A DNA stretch of 64,000 nt from Tatumella ptyseos ATCC 33301 (GCF_000735525.1 NZ_JMPR01000043.1:17680-81679); one strand, 5' to 3'; shown: positions 37,841 to 49,221, counted from the stretch's first letter. A program made the numbers and translations. The notes: a model not told the origin generated them from the sequence alone.

Positions 37841-37869
37841 TTGTTGCGCGCTGGCCTTATGGGTATGCT
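37841..37869 (+). promoter_or_regulatory. Possible leuS promoter
   Basis: TTGTTG (37841-37846), 17 nt, TATGCT (37864-37869), about 65 nt upstream of the leuS ATG. Moderate matches at both hexamers. Confidence 0.45.
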
Positions 37870-37933
37870 ATGCGGATCATAGAAAAACCACTGCAGTATG
37901 CTTCGCGAAATTCAACAAGGACCACAGGCTGCC

Positions 37934-40516
37934 ATGCAAGAGCAATATCGCCCGGAAGAGATAGAATCTAAAGTCCAGAAACACTGGCACGATCAGGATA
38001 CTTTTAAAGTGACCGAGCAGGAAGGTAAAGAGAAGTATTACTGCCTCTCTATGCTCCCCTATCCTTCTGGTCGCCTGCATATGGGCCATGTCCGTAACTA
38101 CACCATTGGCGATGTTATCGCCCGTTACCAGCGACTACAGGGTAAAAACGTTCTGCAGCCGATTGGCTGGGATGCGTTTGGTCTGCCGGCGGAAGGGGCT
38201 GCGGTAAAAAATAATACTGCGCCTGCGCCATGGACCTATGAAAATATCGATTACATGAAGAACCAGCTGAAACTGCTGGGCTTCGGGTATGACTGGAGCC
38301 GCGAACTGGCGACCTGTCAGCCTGAGTATTACCGCTGGGAACAGTGGTTCTTCACTAAGCTGTTTGAAAAAGGCCTGGTTTATAAAAAAACCTCTGCCGT
38401 GAACTGGTGTCCGAATGACCAGACGGTGCTGGCCAATGAACAGGTCATCGAAGGCTGTTGCTGGCGTTGTGACAGCAAAGTTGAGCGTAAAGAAATTCCG
38501 CAGTGGTTTATCAAAATCACCGACTATGCCGAAGAACTGCTCAATGATCTGGATACTCTGGAAGGCTGGCCTGAACAGGTTAAGACCATGCAGCGTAACT
38601 GGATCGGCCGTTCTGAGGGTGTGGAAATCACCTTTAATGTGGCAGACAGCGACGACACGCTGACGGTCTACACGACCCGCCCTGACACCTTTATGGGTGC
38701 CACCTATGTGGCTGTCGCTGCCGGACATCCTCTGGCTCAGGAAGCTGCGGCGGGTAACCCGTCACTGCAGGCTTTTATTGACGAGTGCCGTAACACCAAA
38801 GTTGCTGAAGCGGATATGGCAACGATGGAGAAAAAGGGTCAGCCTACCGGCCGTTTTGTTATCCATCCTCTGACCGGTGAGCAGTTACCGGTCTGGGTCG
38901 CTAACTTTGTTCTGATGGAATACGGTACCGGTGCCGTCATGGCCGTGCCTGCCCATGACCAGCGTGACCACGAATTCGCTCAAAAATATCAGTTACCGGT
39001 TAAAGCGGTGATCCTGAATGATGACGGGACAGCACCGGATGTCAGCGAAAACGCGATGACGGTGAAAGGTACCCTGTTTAACTCCGGTGCCTTCGACGGG
39101 TTATCTCATCAGGACGGCTTTAATGCCATTGCTGATGCACTGACCGAAAAAGGTGTGGGTGAACGTAAAGTTAACTATCGTCTGCGTGACTGGGGCGTAT
39201 CCCGTCAGCGTTACTGGGGGGCACCGATCCCGATGGTAACTCTGGAAGACGGTACCGTTATCCCGACACCGGAAGACCAGTTACCGGTCATTCTTCCTGA
39301 AGATGTGGAAATGAACGGCATCACCAGCCCGCTGAAAGCGGATCCTGAGTGGGCGAAAACCACGATTAACGGCCAGCCTGCGCTGCGTGAAACAGATACC
39401 TTTGACACCTTTATGGAGTCTTCCTGGTACTACGCACGTTATACCTGTGCAGATTACGATAAAGGCATGCTGGACCCGGCAGCAGCAAACTACTGGTTAC
39501 CGGTCGATCAGTATGTAGGCGGTATCGAACACGCCATTATGCACCTGATGTACTTCCGTTTCTTCCACAAACTGTTACGTGATGCCGGGCTGGTCAATTC
39601 AGACGAACCCGCTAAACGCCTGCTGTGTCAGGGAATGGTGCTGGCAGATGCGTTCTATTACACCGGTGTGAACGGTGAACGTAACTGGGTTTCTCCGGTG
39701 GATGTTTCTGTTGAGCGTGATGAGAAAGGACGTATTGTTAAAGCCACCGATAAGGATGGCCGTGAAGTCATCTATGCCGGTATGAGCAAGATGTCTAAGT
39801 CCAAAAATAACGGAATCGACCCGCAGCTGATGGTTGAACGTTATGGTGCGGATACCGTTCGTCTGTTTATGATGTTTGCTTCCCCGGCCGATATGACGCT
39901 GGAATGGCAGGAATCCGGTGTTGAAGGGGCAAACCGCTTCCTGAAACGTGTCTGGAAACTGGTTTACGACCATAGCAGCAAAGGGCCGGCTGAAGCTCTG
40001 AATGCTGATGCGCTGAATGATCCTCAGAAAGCACTGCGCCGTGACGTTCATAAAACTATCGCGAAGGTATCTGATGATATCGGACGCCGCCAGACCTTCA
40101 ACACCGCGATCGCCGCTATCATGGAGCTGATGAACAAGCTGCTGAAAGCGCCGCAGGAAAGTGCGGAAGATCGTGCGCTGATGCAGGAAGCCCTGGATGC
40201 TGTGGTCCGTTTACTGTATCCGTTTACCCCGCACGCCTGCTTTGAACTCTGGCAGGCTCTGGGACACAGCGGATCGGTGGATGAAGCTGAATGGCCTGTG
40301 GCGGATGACCGTGCCATGATCGAAGAATCTGTGCTGGTTGTGGTGCAGGTTAACGGTAAAGTGCGCGGAAAAATCACCGTCCCGGCGGACTCCACGCAGG
40401 AACAGGTTCAGACTCTGGCTGCTCAGGAGCACCTGGTAGCAAAATATCTGGAAGGTGTCACTGTACGCAAAGTGATTTACGTTCCGGGCAAGTTGCTTAA
40501 CCTGGTTGTCGGTTAA
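37934..40516 (+). CDS. leuS: Leucyl-tRNA synthetase
   Basis: An 860-residue class I synthetase, same length as E. coli. The HIGH motif is [17 protein letters not shown] (about 40-56). The zinc-binding insertion contains [21 protein letters not shown]. The CP1 editing domain (about 225-415) has [12 protein letters not shown] and [13 protein letters not shown], where the editing Asp lies. KMSKS is in [15 protein letters not shown]. The C-terminal domain ends [15 protein letters not shown]. It starts [14 protein letters not shown]. It leads the leuS-lptE-holA-nadD run, with lptE after 14 nt. Confidence 0.98.
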   Translation: MQEQYRPEEIESKVQKHWHDQDTFKVTEQEGKEKYYCLSMLPYPSGRLHMGHVRNYTIGDVIARYQRLQGKNVLQPIGWDAFGLPAEGAAVKNNTAPAPWTYENIDYMKNQLKLLGFGYDWSRELATCQPEYYRWEQWFFTKLFEKGLVYKKTSAVNWCPNDQTVLANEQVIEGCCWRCDSKVERKEIPQWFIKITDYAEELLNDLDTLEGWPEQVKTMQRNWIGRSEGVEITFNVADSDDTLTVYTTRPDTFMGATYVAVAAGHPLAQEAAAGNPSLQAFIDECRNTKVAEADMATMEKKGQPTGRFVIHPLTGEQLPVWVANFVLMEYGTGAVMAVPAHDQRDHEFAQKYQLPVKAVILNDDGTAPDVSENAMTVKGTLFNSGAFDGLSHQDGFNAIADALTEKGVGERKVNYRLRDWGVSRQRYWGAPIPMVTLEDGTVIPTPEDQLPVILPEDVEMNGITSPLKADPEWAKTTINGQPALRETDTFDTFMESSWYYARYTCADYDKGMLDPAAANYWLPVDQYVGGIEHAIMHLMYFRFFHKLLRDAGLVNSDEPAKRLLCQGMVLADAFYYTGVNGERNWVSPVDVSVERDEKGRIVKATDKDGREVIYAGMSKMSKSKNNGIDPQLMVERYGADTVRLFMMFASPADMTLEWQESGVEGANRFLKRVWKLVYDHSSKGPAEALNADALNDPQKALRRDVHKTIAKVSDDIGRRQTFNTAIAAIMELMNKLLKAPQESAEDRALMQEALDAVVRLLYPFTPHACFELWQALGHSGSVDEAEWPVADDRAMIEESVLVVVQVNGKVRGKITVPADSTQEQVQTLAAQEHLVAKYLEGVTVRKVIYVPGKLLNLVVG

Positions 40517-40530
40517 GTTCAGGAGGTAAT

Positions 40531-41130
40531 GTGCGACACATCTTTTCAACCCTGATAGTTGCAGTGGCCGTTCTGGCCACTGCAGGTTGTGGTTTTCATC
40601 TGCGCGGGACGACCCAGATCCCGAAAGAGATGCGCACCATGATCTTAACCAGCGACGACCCTTACGGTCCGCTGGCCCGGACTGTACGCCAGCAATTGCG
40701 GTTAAATAATATCTCACTGGTTGAGGATAATGCCGACCAACGTAATACGGTCCCGACGCTTCGTCTGGAAAATGAGCGTTCAGGCCGTGATACTGCGTCG
40801 ATATTCCCTGACGGGACGGCGGCTGAATATCAGTTGCATCTCATCGTTACCGCACAGATCCTGATCCCCGGAAGAGGAATTTATCCGCTGAGCACCACGG
40901 TATACCGCACCTTCTTTGATAACTCAGGCGTTCCGCTGGCTAAAGACTCGGAACAGACCATGATTTACCAGGAGATGCGTGTCCGTGCCTCAGAGCAACT
41001 CGTTCGTCAGCTACTGGCGGTTCATGCGGCTCAGCTAAGCAACGGTGAAACGTTACCAGCCCCGGAGGTCATCACCCCCGGGTCCGGGCAGCAAAGTGAC
41101 ACCGCAGGTTTATCGACAAGTCACGAATGA
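40531..41130 (+). CDS. lptE: LPS-assembly lipoprotein LptE
   Basis: A 199-residue outer-membrane lipoprotein (RlpB) that plugs the LptD barrel and is needed to place lipopolysaccharide on the cell surface. The lipobox is LATAGC near residue 20, after a short hydrophobic signal, followed by GFHLRGTTQIPKEM. It starts with GTG, preceded by AGGAGG at 4 nt. The protein ends in a Ser/Thr-rich tail. The stop overlaps the holA start by 4 bp. Confidence 0.96.
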   Translation: MRHIFSTLIVAVAVLATAGCGFHLRGTTQIPKEMRTMILTSDDPYGPLARTVRQQLRLNNISLVEDNADQRNTVPTLRLENERSGRDTASIFPDGTAAEYQLHLIVTAQILIPGRGIYPLSTTVYRTFFDNSGVPLAKDSEQTMIYQEMRVRASEQLVRQLLAVHAAQLSNGETLPAPEVITPGSGQQSDTAGLSTSHE

Positions 41131-42158
41131 TACGGATATACCCTGAACAACTGGCCGCACAGCTCTCCGAAGGGCTGCGCGGCAGTTACTTTTTATCCGG
41201 CAACGATCCGCTGCTGCGCCAGGAAAGTCACACTGCCATCCTTGCCGCGGCCAGACAGCAGCAGTTTCTGGAACATCTGAGTGTCTCAGTCGATAACCAC
41301 ACCGACTGGGACGCATTGTTTACTGCCTGCCAGTCGCTCAGCCTGTTTACCCAACGACAAACCCTGACCTTGCAGATGCCGGATAATGGTCCTTCTGCCC
41401 CGATAGCCTCCCGCCTGACGGAGCTTGCGACCTTGCTGCATGATGACCTGTTGCTGATAGTCCACTCAGGGAAACTCACTAAAGCTCAGGAAAACAGCCA
41501 GTGGTTTAAAGCGTTGTCGGGCAAAGGCGTGCTGGTTCCGTGCATTACACCGGAACATGAACAACTGCCACGCTGGGTCACTCAGCGCTGCAAAAGCCTT
41601 AACATCACCATCGATCCGCAGGCGGTACAGCTATTATGTTACTGCTATGAAGGCAATCTGCTGGCGCTGGCTCAGGCACTGGAGCGTTTGTCGCTGTTGT
41701 GGCCGGAAGGCACCCTGACTCTTCCCAGAGTCGAACTGGCAGTGAATGATGCTGCACACTTTACGCCTTACCACTGGGTCGATGCCTTACTGGCCGGTAA
41801 AAGCAAACGGGCAATGCACATCCTGCAGCAGCTTCATAAGGAAGCCGCCGAGCCAGTGATTTTATTGCGTACCGTACAGCGTGAACTGATGACTCTGCTG
41901 CGATTGCAGCGATGCCGTGACCCACAGTCCGTCCGCCAGTTAATGGATAAATTACGGGTATGGCAGAACCGACGCCCCTTATTCACCGCGGCGCTGCAGC
42001 GGCTGAATGCGCAGCGCCTCCGCCAGGCGATACACCTGCTGGCGGAGATTGAGCTGAGCGTGAAAAAAGAATACGGCACTGACATCTGGCCAATGTTGTC
42101 ATCGTTCAGCCTGCAACTGACTCTGGAACACTTTCCGGCAGGACTGAACAATGTCTGA
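41127..42158 (+). CDS. holA: DNA polymerase III subunit delta
   Basis: A 343-residue clamp-loader subunit that opens the beta sliding clamp. Recognisable are MIRIYPEQLAAQLSEGLRGSYFLSGNDPLL, the beta-binding region SLFTQRQTLTL, and the C-terminal helical collar with LRTVQRELMTLL. It belongs to the AAA+ fold but, as usual for delta, lacks a working Walker A. It overlaps lptE by 4 bp and nadD by 8 bp, so the three are translationally linked. Confidence 0.96.
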   Translation: MIRIYPEQLAAQLSEGLRGSYFLSGNDPLLRQESHTAILAAARQQQFLEHLSVSVDNHTDWDALFTACQSLSLFTQRQTLTLQMPDNGPSAPIASRLTELATLLHDDLLLIVHSGKLTKAQENSQWFKALSGKGVLVPCITPEHEQLPRWVTQRCKSLNITIDPQAVQLLCYCYEGNLLALAQALERLSLLWPEGTLTLPRVELAVNDAAHFTPYHWVDALLAGKSKRAMHILQQLHKEAAEPVILLRTVQRELMTLLRLQRCRDPQSVRQLMDKLRVWQNRRPLFTAALQRLNAQRLRQAIHLLAEIELSVKKEYGTDIWPMLSSFSLQLTLEHFPAGLNNV

Positions 42159-42795
42159 GTTACAGGCCATTTTCGGCGGCACGTTTGACCCTGTCCATTA
42201 TGGCCACCTGCGCACCGTGGAGGCACTTGCGGCTCTGACGGGTCTGCAGAAAGTGACGCTGCTACCGAACAATGTCCCCCCTCACCGGCCCCAGCCGGTG
42301 GCCTCCCCCCGGCAGCGGCTGGAAATGTTGCGCTGTGCTATCGCTGGCTCTTCGCTGTTTGATATTGATGATCGGGAGCTGCATCGCGATGCTCCCTCCT
42401 GGACGGTCACGACCCTGAGGTCCCTGCGTGCGGAGCGAGGCCCGGATCAACCGCTGGCATTTATTATCGGTCAGGATTCCTTACTGTCGCTGAATAAGTG
42501 GCATCGCTGGGAAGAGCTGCTGTCACTCTCCCATCTGCTGGTCTGTCGCCGTCCGCAATATCCCGAACAACCGGCCTCGGAAGAGCTGCGCCACTGGATA
42601 GATACCCATGCCGCGCAAGAGAGCCGGCAATTGCGTCAGCAACCTTGCGGGCTGATCTTTCAGGCCGAAACGCCTCTCTGGCCTGTTTCAGCCACAGCGA
42701 TCCGCCACCGGCTTCAGCAGAACCTCTCCTGTGAAGGGCTGCTCCCGCCCTCAGTGATTAATTACATCACCCGGTCAGGCTTATATCGCGACTGA
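42151..42795 (+). CDS. nadD: Nicotinate-nucleotide adenylyltransferase
   Basis: A 214-residue enzyme that makes nicotinic acid adenine dinucleotide from NaMN and ATP in NAD synthesis. The nucleotidyltransferase motif GGTFDPVHYGHLR is at about 9-21. FIIGQDSLLSLNKWHRWEELL and the C-terminal SATAIRHRL (the ISSTxxR-type motif) are present. It begins inside holA. The E. coli gene cobC that follows nadD is absent, and rsfS comes next after about 90 nt. Confidence 0.96.
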   Translation: MSELQAIFGGTFDPVHYGHLRTVEALAALTGLQKVTLLPNNVPPHRPQPVASPRQRLEMLRCAIAGSSLFDIDDRELHRDAPSWTVTTLRSLRAERGPDQPLAFIIGQDSLLSLNKWHRWEELLSLSHLLVCRRPQYPEQPASEELRHWIDTHAAQESRQLRQQPCGLIFQAETPLWPVSATAIRHRLQQNLSCEGLLPPSVINYITRSGLYRD

Positions 42796-42888
42796 CAACA
42801 GCGTGATATACTTCGCCGCTCAAAATTTTGGCTATCGCATTCAGCGGCAGCCTGATCGTTGTTTCAAGCAAATCTGAAGGGGAACCTT

Positions 42889-43206
42889 TTGCAAGGCCAG
42901 ACACTCCAATCTTTTGTTATCGACAAAGTCGATGACCTGAAAGCACAAAACATTATTGCCATCGATGTCCGTGGAAAATCCAGCATCACTGATTGCATGG
43001 TCATCTGTACCGGGACATCTAACCGTCATGTGATCTCTATCGCCGATCACCTGGTGCAGGAATCCCGTGCAGCAGGTATGATGCCTCTCGGCACTGACGG
43101 CAAAGATGCCGGTGAGTGGGTCGTGGTCGACCTGGGGGAAGTCATTGTTCATGTCATGCAGGAAGAAGCGCGTGAATTATATGAGCTGGAAAAACTCTGG
43201 GGCTGA
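42889..43206 (+). CDS. rsfS: Ribosomal silencing factor RsfS
   Basis: A 105-residue protein (YbeB) that binds ribosomal protein uL14 and blocks subunit joining during starvation. [18 protein letters not shown] and [31 protein letters not shown] are diagnostic. The frame opens further upstream, but TTG at 42889 gives the exact E. coli length and has AGGGG 6 nt before it, so it is preferred over TTG 42859. rlmH follows after 3 nt, so the pair is coupled in both transcription and probably translation. Confidence 0.95.
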   Translation: MQGQTLQSFVIDKVDDLKAQNIIAIDVRGKSSITDCMVICTGTSNRHVISIADHLVQESRAAGMMPLGTDGKDAGEWVVVDLGEVIVHVMQEEARELYELEKLWG

Positions 43207-43209
43207 CCG

Positions 43210-43680
43210 GTGAAACTGCAACTTGTTGCCGTCGGCACGAAAATGCCGGACTGGGTTCAGACCGGATTTATGGATTACCTGCGCCGTTTCCCCCGGGATA
43301 TGCCGTTTGAACTGGTGGAAGTCCCGGCCGGTAAACGTGGTAAAAATGCAGATATCAAACGCATTCTTGAAAAAGAAGGCGAAGCCATGCTGGCTGCGGC
43401 GGGTAAAGGTAACCGTATTGTCACTCTGGATATTCCGGGCCAACCCTGGGAGACCCCCCAACTGGCAACTCAGCTTGAGCGCTGGAAACAGGACGGTCGT
43501 GATGTCAGCCTGTTGATCGGCGGGCCTGAAGGCCTGGCTCCGGCCTGTAAAGCTGCGGCTGAACAGAGCTGGTCTTTATCTGCCCTTACGCTGCCTCACC
43601 CGCTGGTTCGTGTCCTGGTGGCGGAAAGCCTCTACCGGGCATGGAGCATAACTACCAATCATCCTTATCATCGCGAGTAG
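43210..43680 (+). CDS. rlmH: 23S rRNA (pseudouridine1915-N3)-methyltransferase
   Basis: A 156-residue SPOUT methyltransferase that methylates pseudouridine 1915 in helix 69 on the assembled 70S ribosome. The trefoil-knot SAM site is visible in [24 protein letters not shown] and [19 protein letters not shown]; the catalytic C-terminal HPYHRE is intact. GTG start. It is one residue longer than E. coli (an extra Gly in [10 protein letters not shown]). It lies between rsfS and mrdA in the conserved ybeB-ybeA-mrdA order. Confidence 0.97.
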   Translation: MKLQLVAVGTKMPDWVQTGFMDYLRRFPRDMPFELVEVPAGKRGKNADIKRILEKEGEAMLAAAGKGNRIVTLDIPGQPWETPQLATQLERWKQDGRDVSLLIGGPEGLAPACKAAAEQSWSLSALTLPHPLVRVLVAESLYRAWSITTNHPYHRE

Positions 43681-43714
43681 CCGATAAGGTCTTTTGCAGG
43701 CTGACAGATAGCGG

Positions 43715-45619
43715 ATGAAACTTACCAGTAGTGCATTCCCGGATTACAGTGCTGAGCAAAAATTGTTCGTCCGGCGGGCGCTGATTGCTTTTACCTCTAT
43801 TTTTTTAATCAGTGGTATTCTGGTCTTTAATCTCTGCAACCTGCAAATTTTCCGGTTTGAAGACTACAGCACCCGGTCGAACCAGAACCGGATAAAACTG
43901 GTCCCGGTCGCCCCCAGCCGGGGAATAATTTATGACCGGAACAAAATTCCCCTCGCGGTGAACCGTACCATCTACCAGGCTGAACTGGTGCCGGAAAAAG
44001 TCCCTGATTTGACGCAAACTCTGGCAGAGCTTCAGCCTGTGCTCGACCTGACCAATGAGGATCTGGAGGCCTTCCGTAAGGAACGCAAACGATCACATCG
44101 TTTTACCTCTATCCCGTTGAAATCTAATCTCAATGAGTTACAGATAGCCCGTTTTTCTATTAATCAGTACCGTTATCCCGGAGTGGAGATTAAAGGCTAT
44201 CAGCGCCGGTTCTATCCCTACGGGACCTCAATGACGCATGTGGTCGGCTATGTTTCAAAAATTAATGACCGGGATGTCAGCCGGCTGGAAAGTGAAGGGA
44301 AAACCGGGAACTATGCCGCCACCCGCGACATCGGCAAACTGGGTATTGAGAGTTATTACGAAGATACCCTGCACGGTAAAACCGGCTATGAAGAAGTCGA
44401 GGTTAACAACCGCGGGCGGGTGATCCGTCAGTTACATCAGGTCTCGCCACAAGCCGGCCATGATATTTATCTGACCATTGACCTCAAACTACAGCAATAT
44501 ATCGAATCTCTGCTGCAGGGCAGCCGGGCCGCGGTGGTCGTTACTGACCCGCGCAATGGTGATATTCTGGCCATGGTCTCCACCCCGGGCTACGATGCAA
44601 ATCTGTTTGTGAACGGCATTTCCTCGGCTGACTATAAAGGGCTGCTCAGTGATCCTGACCGGCCGCTCTATAACCGGGCGATTCAGGCAGCTTATCCTCC
44701 GGCTTCAACCGTAAAACCGTATGTAGCGGTTTCTGCATTAACTGAAGGTGTGATTAATCGTAACACTTCATTAGTCGATCCTGGCTGGTGGCAACTGCCG
44801 GGATCCGAGAAACGCTACCGTGACTGGAAGAAATGGGGGCACGGACGGCTGGATGTCACGAAATCTCTTGAAGAATCTGCAGATACTTTTTTCTATCAGG
44901 TCGCTTATGATATGGGGATTGACCGGTTATCAGAATGGATGGAGAAATTCGGCTACGGTTCCCGCACCGGGGTGGATTTACCGCAGGAAGGTACCGGAAA
45001 TATGCCTACCCGTGACTGGAAAATGCGTCGCTTTAAAAAGCCCTGGTATCAGGGGGATACTATCCCGGTGGGTATCGGTCAGGGATACTGGACCGCAACG
45101 CCGCTACAGATGAATAAAGCCTTAATGACGCTGATTAATGATGGTGTGGTTAAAGTGCCACATTTTCTGATGGCTGAAAGTTACGGGAGCGAGACAGTCC
45201 TTTATCAGCCACCCCCTGCCAGCACTATCGGCAATATTCATTCCGGTTATTGGGAGATTGCTAAAGATGGCATGTACGGTGTCGCTAACCGCCCTAACGG
45301 TACGGCCAGAAAAAGCTTTGACAGTGCTCCCTATAAAATTGCGGCGAAATCGGGGACTGCACAGGTCTATGGCCTGAAAGAGAACGAAACCTATAATGCC
45401 CATCGGATCGCTGAGCGACTGAGGGACCATAAACTGATGACGGCCTTCGCCCCTTATGATAATCCGCGAGTGGCTGTCACTATGATTTTAGAAAATGGCG
45501 GTGCAGGTGCAGCGGTCGGTACGATAATGCGACAGATCCTCGACCATATAATGCTGGGAGATAATAATACGTCTCTCCCGGGCGCTGCCCCGCTTCCTCC
45601 AGGTTATGAAGGTGAGTAA
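43715..45619 (+). CDS. mrdA: Penicillin-binding protein 2 (peptidoglycan transpeptidase)
   Basis: A 634-residue class B PBP that cross-links peptidoglycan in the elongasome with RodA. A single membrane anchor (about 22-42) is followed by the pedestal domain and the transpeptidase domain. Active-site motifs are the nucleophile Ser in [11 protein letters not shown], the SxN motif around [10 protein letters not shown] and the KTG-like [11 protein letters not shown]. Length matches E. coli. The stop of mrdA is 2 nt from the start of mrdB, as expected for partners made together. Confidence 0.97.
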   Translation: MKLTSSAFPDYSAEQKLFVRRALIAFTSIFLISGILVFNLCNLQIFRFEDYSTRSNQNRIKLVPVAPSRGIIYDRNKIPLAVNRTIYQAELVPEKVPDLTQTLAELQPVLDLTNEDLEAFRKERKRSHRFTSIPLKSNLNELQIARFSINQYRYPGVEIKGYQRRFYPYGTSMTHVVGYVSKINDRDVSRLESEGKTGNYAATRDIGKLGIESYYEDTLHGKTGYEEVEVNNRGRVIRQLHQVSPQAGHDIYLTIDLKLQQYIESLLQGSRAAVVVTDPRNGDILAMVSTPGYDANLFVNGISSADYKGLLSDPDRPLYNRAIQAAYPPASTVKPYVAVSALTEGVINRNTSLVDPGWWQLPGSEKRYRDWKKWGHGRLDVTKSLEESADTFFYQVAYDMGIDRLSEWMEKFGYGSRTGVDLPQEGTGNMPTRDWKMRRFKKPWYQGDTIPVGIGQGYWTATPLQMNKALMTLINDGVVKVPHFLMAESYGSETVLYQPPPASTIGNIHSGYWEIAKDGMYGVANRPNGTARKSFDSAPYKIAAKSGTAQVYGLKENETYNAHRIAERLRDHKLMTAFAPYDNPRVAVTMILENGGAGAAVGTIMRQILDHIMLGDNNTSLPGAAPLPPGYEGE

Positions 45620-45621
45620 AC

Positions 45622-46740
45622 ATGCCCCTGAGTAATAGTCCGCAAAAGAGATCTTTCTGGGCCAAAATCCATATTGATCCTATTTTTGTGTTGATCATTT
45701 TTGCCCTGCTGACTTACAGCGGGTTTGTTATCTGGAGTGCCAGTGGTCAGGACCCTGGCATGATGGAGCGTAAACTCGGCCAGATAGCAATGGGGATCAC
45801 GCTGATGCTGGTGCTGGCCCAGGTCCCGCCCCGGGTCTATGAAAGCTGGGCACCCTATCTGTATATTCTGAGTGTCACCCTGCTGGTCGCGGTTGATGCG
45901 TTCGGACATGTCAGTAAAGGGGCGCAGCGTTGGCTGGATTTAGGCTTTATCCGCTTCCAGCCCTCAGAGATCGCCAAGATTGCCGTACCACTGATGGTGG
46001 CGCGTTTTATTAACCGGGATGTGTGCCCGCCAACGCTGAAAAATACCGGTATCGCATTGATCCTGATCTTTCTGCCAACATTACTGGTCGCCGCACAGCC
46101 GGACCTGGGCACCGCCATTCTGATTGCAACGTCCGGATTGTTTGTCCTGTTCCTCTCCGGGATGAGCTGGAAACTGATTGCGATAGCCGCCGTGCTCGTC
46201 GCCGCCTTTATTCCTATTCTCTGGTTCTTTCTGATGCACGATTATCAGCGTGATCGCGTCATCATGTTGCTGAATCCGGAAAAGGATCCGCTGGGAGCCG
46301 GTTATCATATTATTCAGTCAAAGATTGCCATCGGCTCAGGTGGATTACACGGCAAAGGCTGGATGCATGGTACCCAGTCACAGCTGGAGTTTCTGCCGGA
46401 ACGTCAGACCGACTTTATTTTTGCGGTACTGGCTGAAGAGCTTGGCCTTGTGGGAGTACTGGCATTACTGGCGCTCTATTTGCTATTAATTATGCGGGGC
46501 CTGGTGATTGCGGCAAAAGCACAGACCACCTTTGGACGTGTACTTGCCGGCGGCATCATGCTGATTTTATTTGTTTACGTCTTTGTAAATATCGGTATGG
46601 TCAGTGGTATTTTACCGGTGGTTGGCGTTCCACTGCCATTAATCAGTTATGGCGGCTCAGCGCTAATCGTCTTAATGGCAGGATTTGGCATTGTGATGTC
46701 GATCCATACTCATCGAAAAATGTTATCAAAAAGCGTTTAA
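45622..46740 (+). CDS. mrdB: Rod-shape peptidoglycan glycosyltransferase RodA
   Basis: A 372-residue SEDS-family integral membrane glycan polymerase of the elongasome. About ten membrane helices are visible. SEDS signatures are [21 protein letters not shown] with the conserved Asp region, [49 protein letters not shown], and the C-terminal [23 protein letters not shown]. It follows mrdA at 2 nt and precedes rlpA at 10 nt, so it is part of one cell-shape operon. Confidence 0.97.
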   Translation: MPLSNSPQKRSFWAKIHIDPIFVLIIFALLTYSGFVIWSASGQDPGMMERKLGQIAMGITLMLVLAQVPPRVYESWAPYLYILSVTLLVAVDAFGHVSKGAQRWLDLGFIRFQPSEIAKIAVPLMVARFINRDVCPPTLKNTGIALILIFLPTLLVAAQPDLGTAILIATSGLFVLFLSGMSWKLIAIAAVLVAAFIPILWFFLMHDYQRDRVIMLLNPEKDPLGAGYHIIQSKIAIGSGGLHGKGWMHGTQSQLEFLPERQTDFIFAVLAEELGLVGVLALLALYLLLIMRGLVIAAKAQTTFGRVLAGGIMLILFVYVFVNIGMVSGILPVVGVPLPLISYGGSALIVLMAGFGIVMSIHTHRKMLSKSV

Positions 46741-46750
46741 GGGGCAAAGC

Positions 46751-47893
46751 ATGCGTAAGGAGTGGCTGATTAGTATCGGACTGGCATCCCTGATACTGGC
46801 GGGATGTTCTACTGATGAAACACAGCAGAATACAGCCCCGGCACAACCGGTATGGAACGGTCCGATAAAAGAGATCCCGGGGGTTCAGCCTAAATATGAA
46901 TCCCTGATCCCTTCCGCCAATCAGGACTATTCAGTCAACGGCAAACGCTACCGTATCGTGACCGATACTTCACGCTTCAGCCAGATCGGTCTGGCCAGTT
47001 TCTATGGCCAGGAGTCAGCGGGTAATACCACAGCTTCCGGGGAGAAGTTTGACCCGAATGCCTATACCGCCGCTCATCCCACGTTACCTATCCCGAGCTA
47101 TATACGGGTGACTAACCTGGCCAATGGACGTCAGTTAGTGGTACGCATTAACGATCGCGGTCCGTTCGTCCCCGGGCGGATTATTGATCTTTCTGCGGCC
47201 GCAGCCAGCCGTCTTAATATCTCTGATAATACGCAGGTGCGTGTCGATGCCATTACGGTCTCTCCTGACGGAACCTTATCCGGCCCCGGGACTGTCGGGA
47301 CGAAAGTGGCTATCCAAAGCTATGATCTCCCTGCCCGTCCGGACCTCGGTGGTCCGGCTGGCATGACATCACCGGCAGCGGAGACAACCGATACGGCCCT
47401 CCCGGCGACCTCCGGAAGCAGTAACTCAAATGTTATGCCCATTGCTAACAGTGCGTTGCAAAATGGCAGTAACAGCCTGGGAGCTCCGGTGCAGAGCAGC
47501 GGATTACTGGGTGCACCGCAGCCCTTAGCCGCCGGTGTACTGGAGTCCGATACTCCTGCTGCCAGCACTGCACCTGTTCAGGCTCAGGCGAATACGCCTG
47601 CCGCCGCTCCTGCGGTCAGCGTCCCGGCGAAGACTTCCCGCCAGGCTGAACCCGCCACGGCAAACCGCTCCGGCTATGTCGTGCAGGTGGCTGCTGTGAA
47701 TAACCCTCAACGGGCAAAAGAACTGCAACAGAAACTGAGCCACCAGTTTGGCGTAGCGGGTCATGTCGAAGCCGTGGATGGCGGTATCTACCGGGTACAA
47801 CTGGGCGGTTACAGTAATCGTCATGAGGCCGCCGCGCTACAACAGCGCTTAACCAGCCAAAATATAACCTCTTTTATTACCACGGCTAAGTAA
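46751..47893 (+). CDS. rlpA: Septal-ring lipoprotein/lytic transglycosylase RlpA
   Basis: A 380-residue outer-membrane lipoprotein. The lipobox is LILAGC after a short signal peptide. The double-psi beta-barrel domain (about 76-165) has GLASFYGQESAGNTTASGEKFDP and VRINDRGPFVPGRIIDLS with the catalytic Asp. A long Ala/Pro/Ser-rich linker (about 180-300) leads to a C-terminal SPOR domain (about 305-375, GYVVQVAAVNN) that binds denuded septal glycan. In Pseudomonas the family cleaves naked glycan; E. coli RlpA activity is less clear. Last gene of the mrdAB-rlpA run, 10 nt after mrdB. Confidence 0.95.
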   Translation: MRKEWLISIGLASLILAGCSTDETQQNTAPAQPVWNGPIKEIPGVQPKYESLIPSANQDYSVNGKRYRIVTDTSRFSQIGLASFYGQESAGNTTASGEKFDPNAYTAAHPTLPIPSYIRVTNLANGRQLVVRINDRGPFVPGRIIDLSAAAASRLNISDNTQVRVDAITVSPDGTLSGPGTVGTKVAIQSYDLPARPDLGGPAGMTSPAAETTDTALPATSGSSNSNVMPIANSALQNGSNSLGAPVQSSGLLGAPQPLAAGVLESDTPAASTAPVQAQANTPAAAPAVSVPAKTSRQAEPATANRSGYVVQVAAVNNPQRAKELQQKLSHQFGVAGHVEAVDGGIYRVQLGGYSNRHEAAALQQRLTSQNITSFITTAK

Positions 47894-47928
47894 CTTTTTT
47901 CGGGCCGGAATCATAAAATCAGGTAAAG

Positions 47929-47955
47929 CAGGATGCCGCCTCCGGTGGCATCCTG
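47929..47955 (+). terminator. Hairpin after rlpA
   Basis: Stem CAGGATGCC (47929-47937) with GGCATCCTG (47947-47955), 9-nt loop, then TTATAG. A weak T-tract, so partial terminator before dacA. Confidence 0.6.
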
Positions 47956-48012
47956 TTATAGTTTGCCGCAAATATTTCTACCTCTGATTCCACGGATGAA
48001 GCTACCCCGAAA

Positions 48013-49221
48013 ATGAAAAAAAACTCTTTTTTATCCTTTCTGAAAAAAATCACCTCTGTTTCTGTACTTGCTCTGTTCAGTTATTCCGCGCTGGCGGATG
48101 ACATGAATTTAACAACAATGATCCCGGCGGTACCTGATATCGATGCAGAAGCCTATATTCTGATGGATTATAATTCCGGTACCGTTCTGGCCGAAAAGAA
48201 TGCCGATACCCGCCGTGACCCCGCCAGCCTTACAAAGATGATGACCAGCTATGTCATTGGTCAGGCTATCCGTACCGGAAAGATCCATCAGGACGATATG
48301 GTGACTATCGGGCAGGATGCCTGGGCCACCGGCAACCCGGAGTTCAAAGGTTCTTCTCTGATGTTCCTTAAACCGGGAGACCGTGTCCCCGTATCACAAC
48401 TGACCCGCGGCATTGTGCTGCAATCAGGAAACGATGCCTGTGTCGCGATGGCTGACTATGTTGCCGGAAGCCAGGCGGCTTTTGTGGGGCTGATGAACAA
48501 CTACGTCAACACACTGGGATTAAAGAACACGCATTTTGGCACCGTCCACGGGCTGGATGCCGAGGGACAGTACAGTTCTGCCCGTGATATGGCGCTGATT
48601 GGCCGGGCGCTGATCCACGATGTCCCGGAAGAGTATGCGGTTTATAAAGAGAAAGAATTCACCTTCAATAATATCCGCCAGATGAACCGTAACGGATTAT
48701 TGTGGGACAACACTCTGAATGTCGATGGTATAAAAACCGGCCATACGAACGCTGCCGGATATAACCTGGTCGCCTCTGCAACCGAAGGCCAGACACGTCT
48801 GATTTCTGTGGTTATGGGCGGTCATACCTATAAAGGTCGCGAAACGGAAAGTAAAAAATTACTGACCTGGGGTTTTCGTTTTTTCGAAACCATTTCTCCG
48901 CTGAAAGCAGGTAAAGATTTTGCCTCAGAGCCGGTCTGGTTTGGTAACACCGATCGTGTACTGCTCGGCGTGGATCAGAATGTTTATCTGACCATCCCGC
49001 GCGGACGTGCAAAAGATCTGAAAGCCAGCTATGTGCTGCAGAATACAGAATTACATGCACCACTGAAGAAAGATCAGGTTATCGGTACGATAAATTTCCA
49101 TCTGGATGGCAAAGTCATCGCGCAACGTCCGCTGGTGATCCTTCAGGCTGTCCCTGAAGGGGGTTTCTTTAGCCGGATTATCGATTATATTAAACTTACC
49201 TTTCATCACTGGATGGGCTAA
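48013..49221 (+). CDS. dacA: D-alanyl-D-alanine carboxypeptidase PBP5
   Basis: A 402-residue periplasmic enzyme that trims the terminal D-Ala from peptidoglycan pentapeptides and helps keep rod shape. The signal peptide ends at about YSALA. The motifs are DPASLTKMM (Ser nucleophile and Lys), [10 protein letters not shown] (SxN) and [13 protein letters not shown] (KTG). The C-terminal beta-domain (about 290-380) is followed by an amphipathic helix that anchors the enzyme to the outer face of the inner membrane ([19 protein letters not shown]). Downstream of rlpA as in E. coli. Confidence 0.97.
   Translation: MKKNSFLSFLKKITSVSVLALFSYSALADDMNLTTMIPAVPDIDAEAYILMDYNSGTVLAEKNADTRRDPASLTKMMTSYVIGQAIRTGKIHQDDMVTIGQDAWATGNPEFKGSSLMFLKPGDRVPVSQLTRGIVLQSGNDACVAMADYVAGSQAAFVGLMNNYVNTLGLKNTHFGTVHGLDAEGQYSSARDMALIGRALIHDVPEEYAVYKEKEFTFNNIRQMNRNGLLWDNTLNVDGIKTGHTNAAGYNLVASATEGQTRLISVVMGGHTYKGRETESKKLLTWGFRFFETISPLKAGKDFASEPVWFGNTDRVLLGVDQNVYLTIPRGRAKDLKASYVLQNTELHAPLKKDQVIGTINFHLDGKVIAQRPLVILQAVPEGGFFSRIIDYIKLTFHHWMG

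Larger units (their letters stand above)
37516..37933. other. lnt-leuS intergenic region
   Basis: 418 nt. It contains a strong hairpin after lnt (37521-37542), a possible leuS promoter (37841-37869) and the leuS leader. An in-frame ATG at 37898 could extend LeuS by 12 residues but is not conserved. The E. coli genes gltIJKL and rihA that separate lnt and leuS are missing. Nothing else is recognised. Confidence 0.6.
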
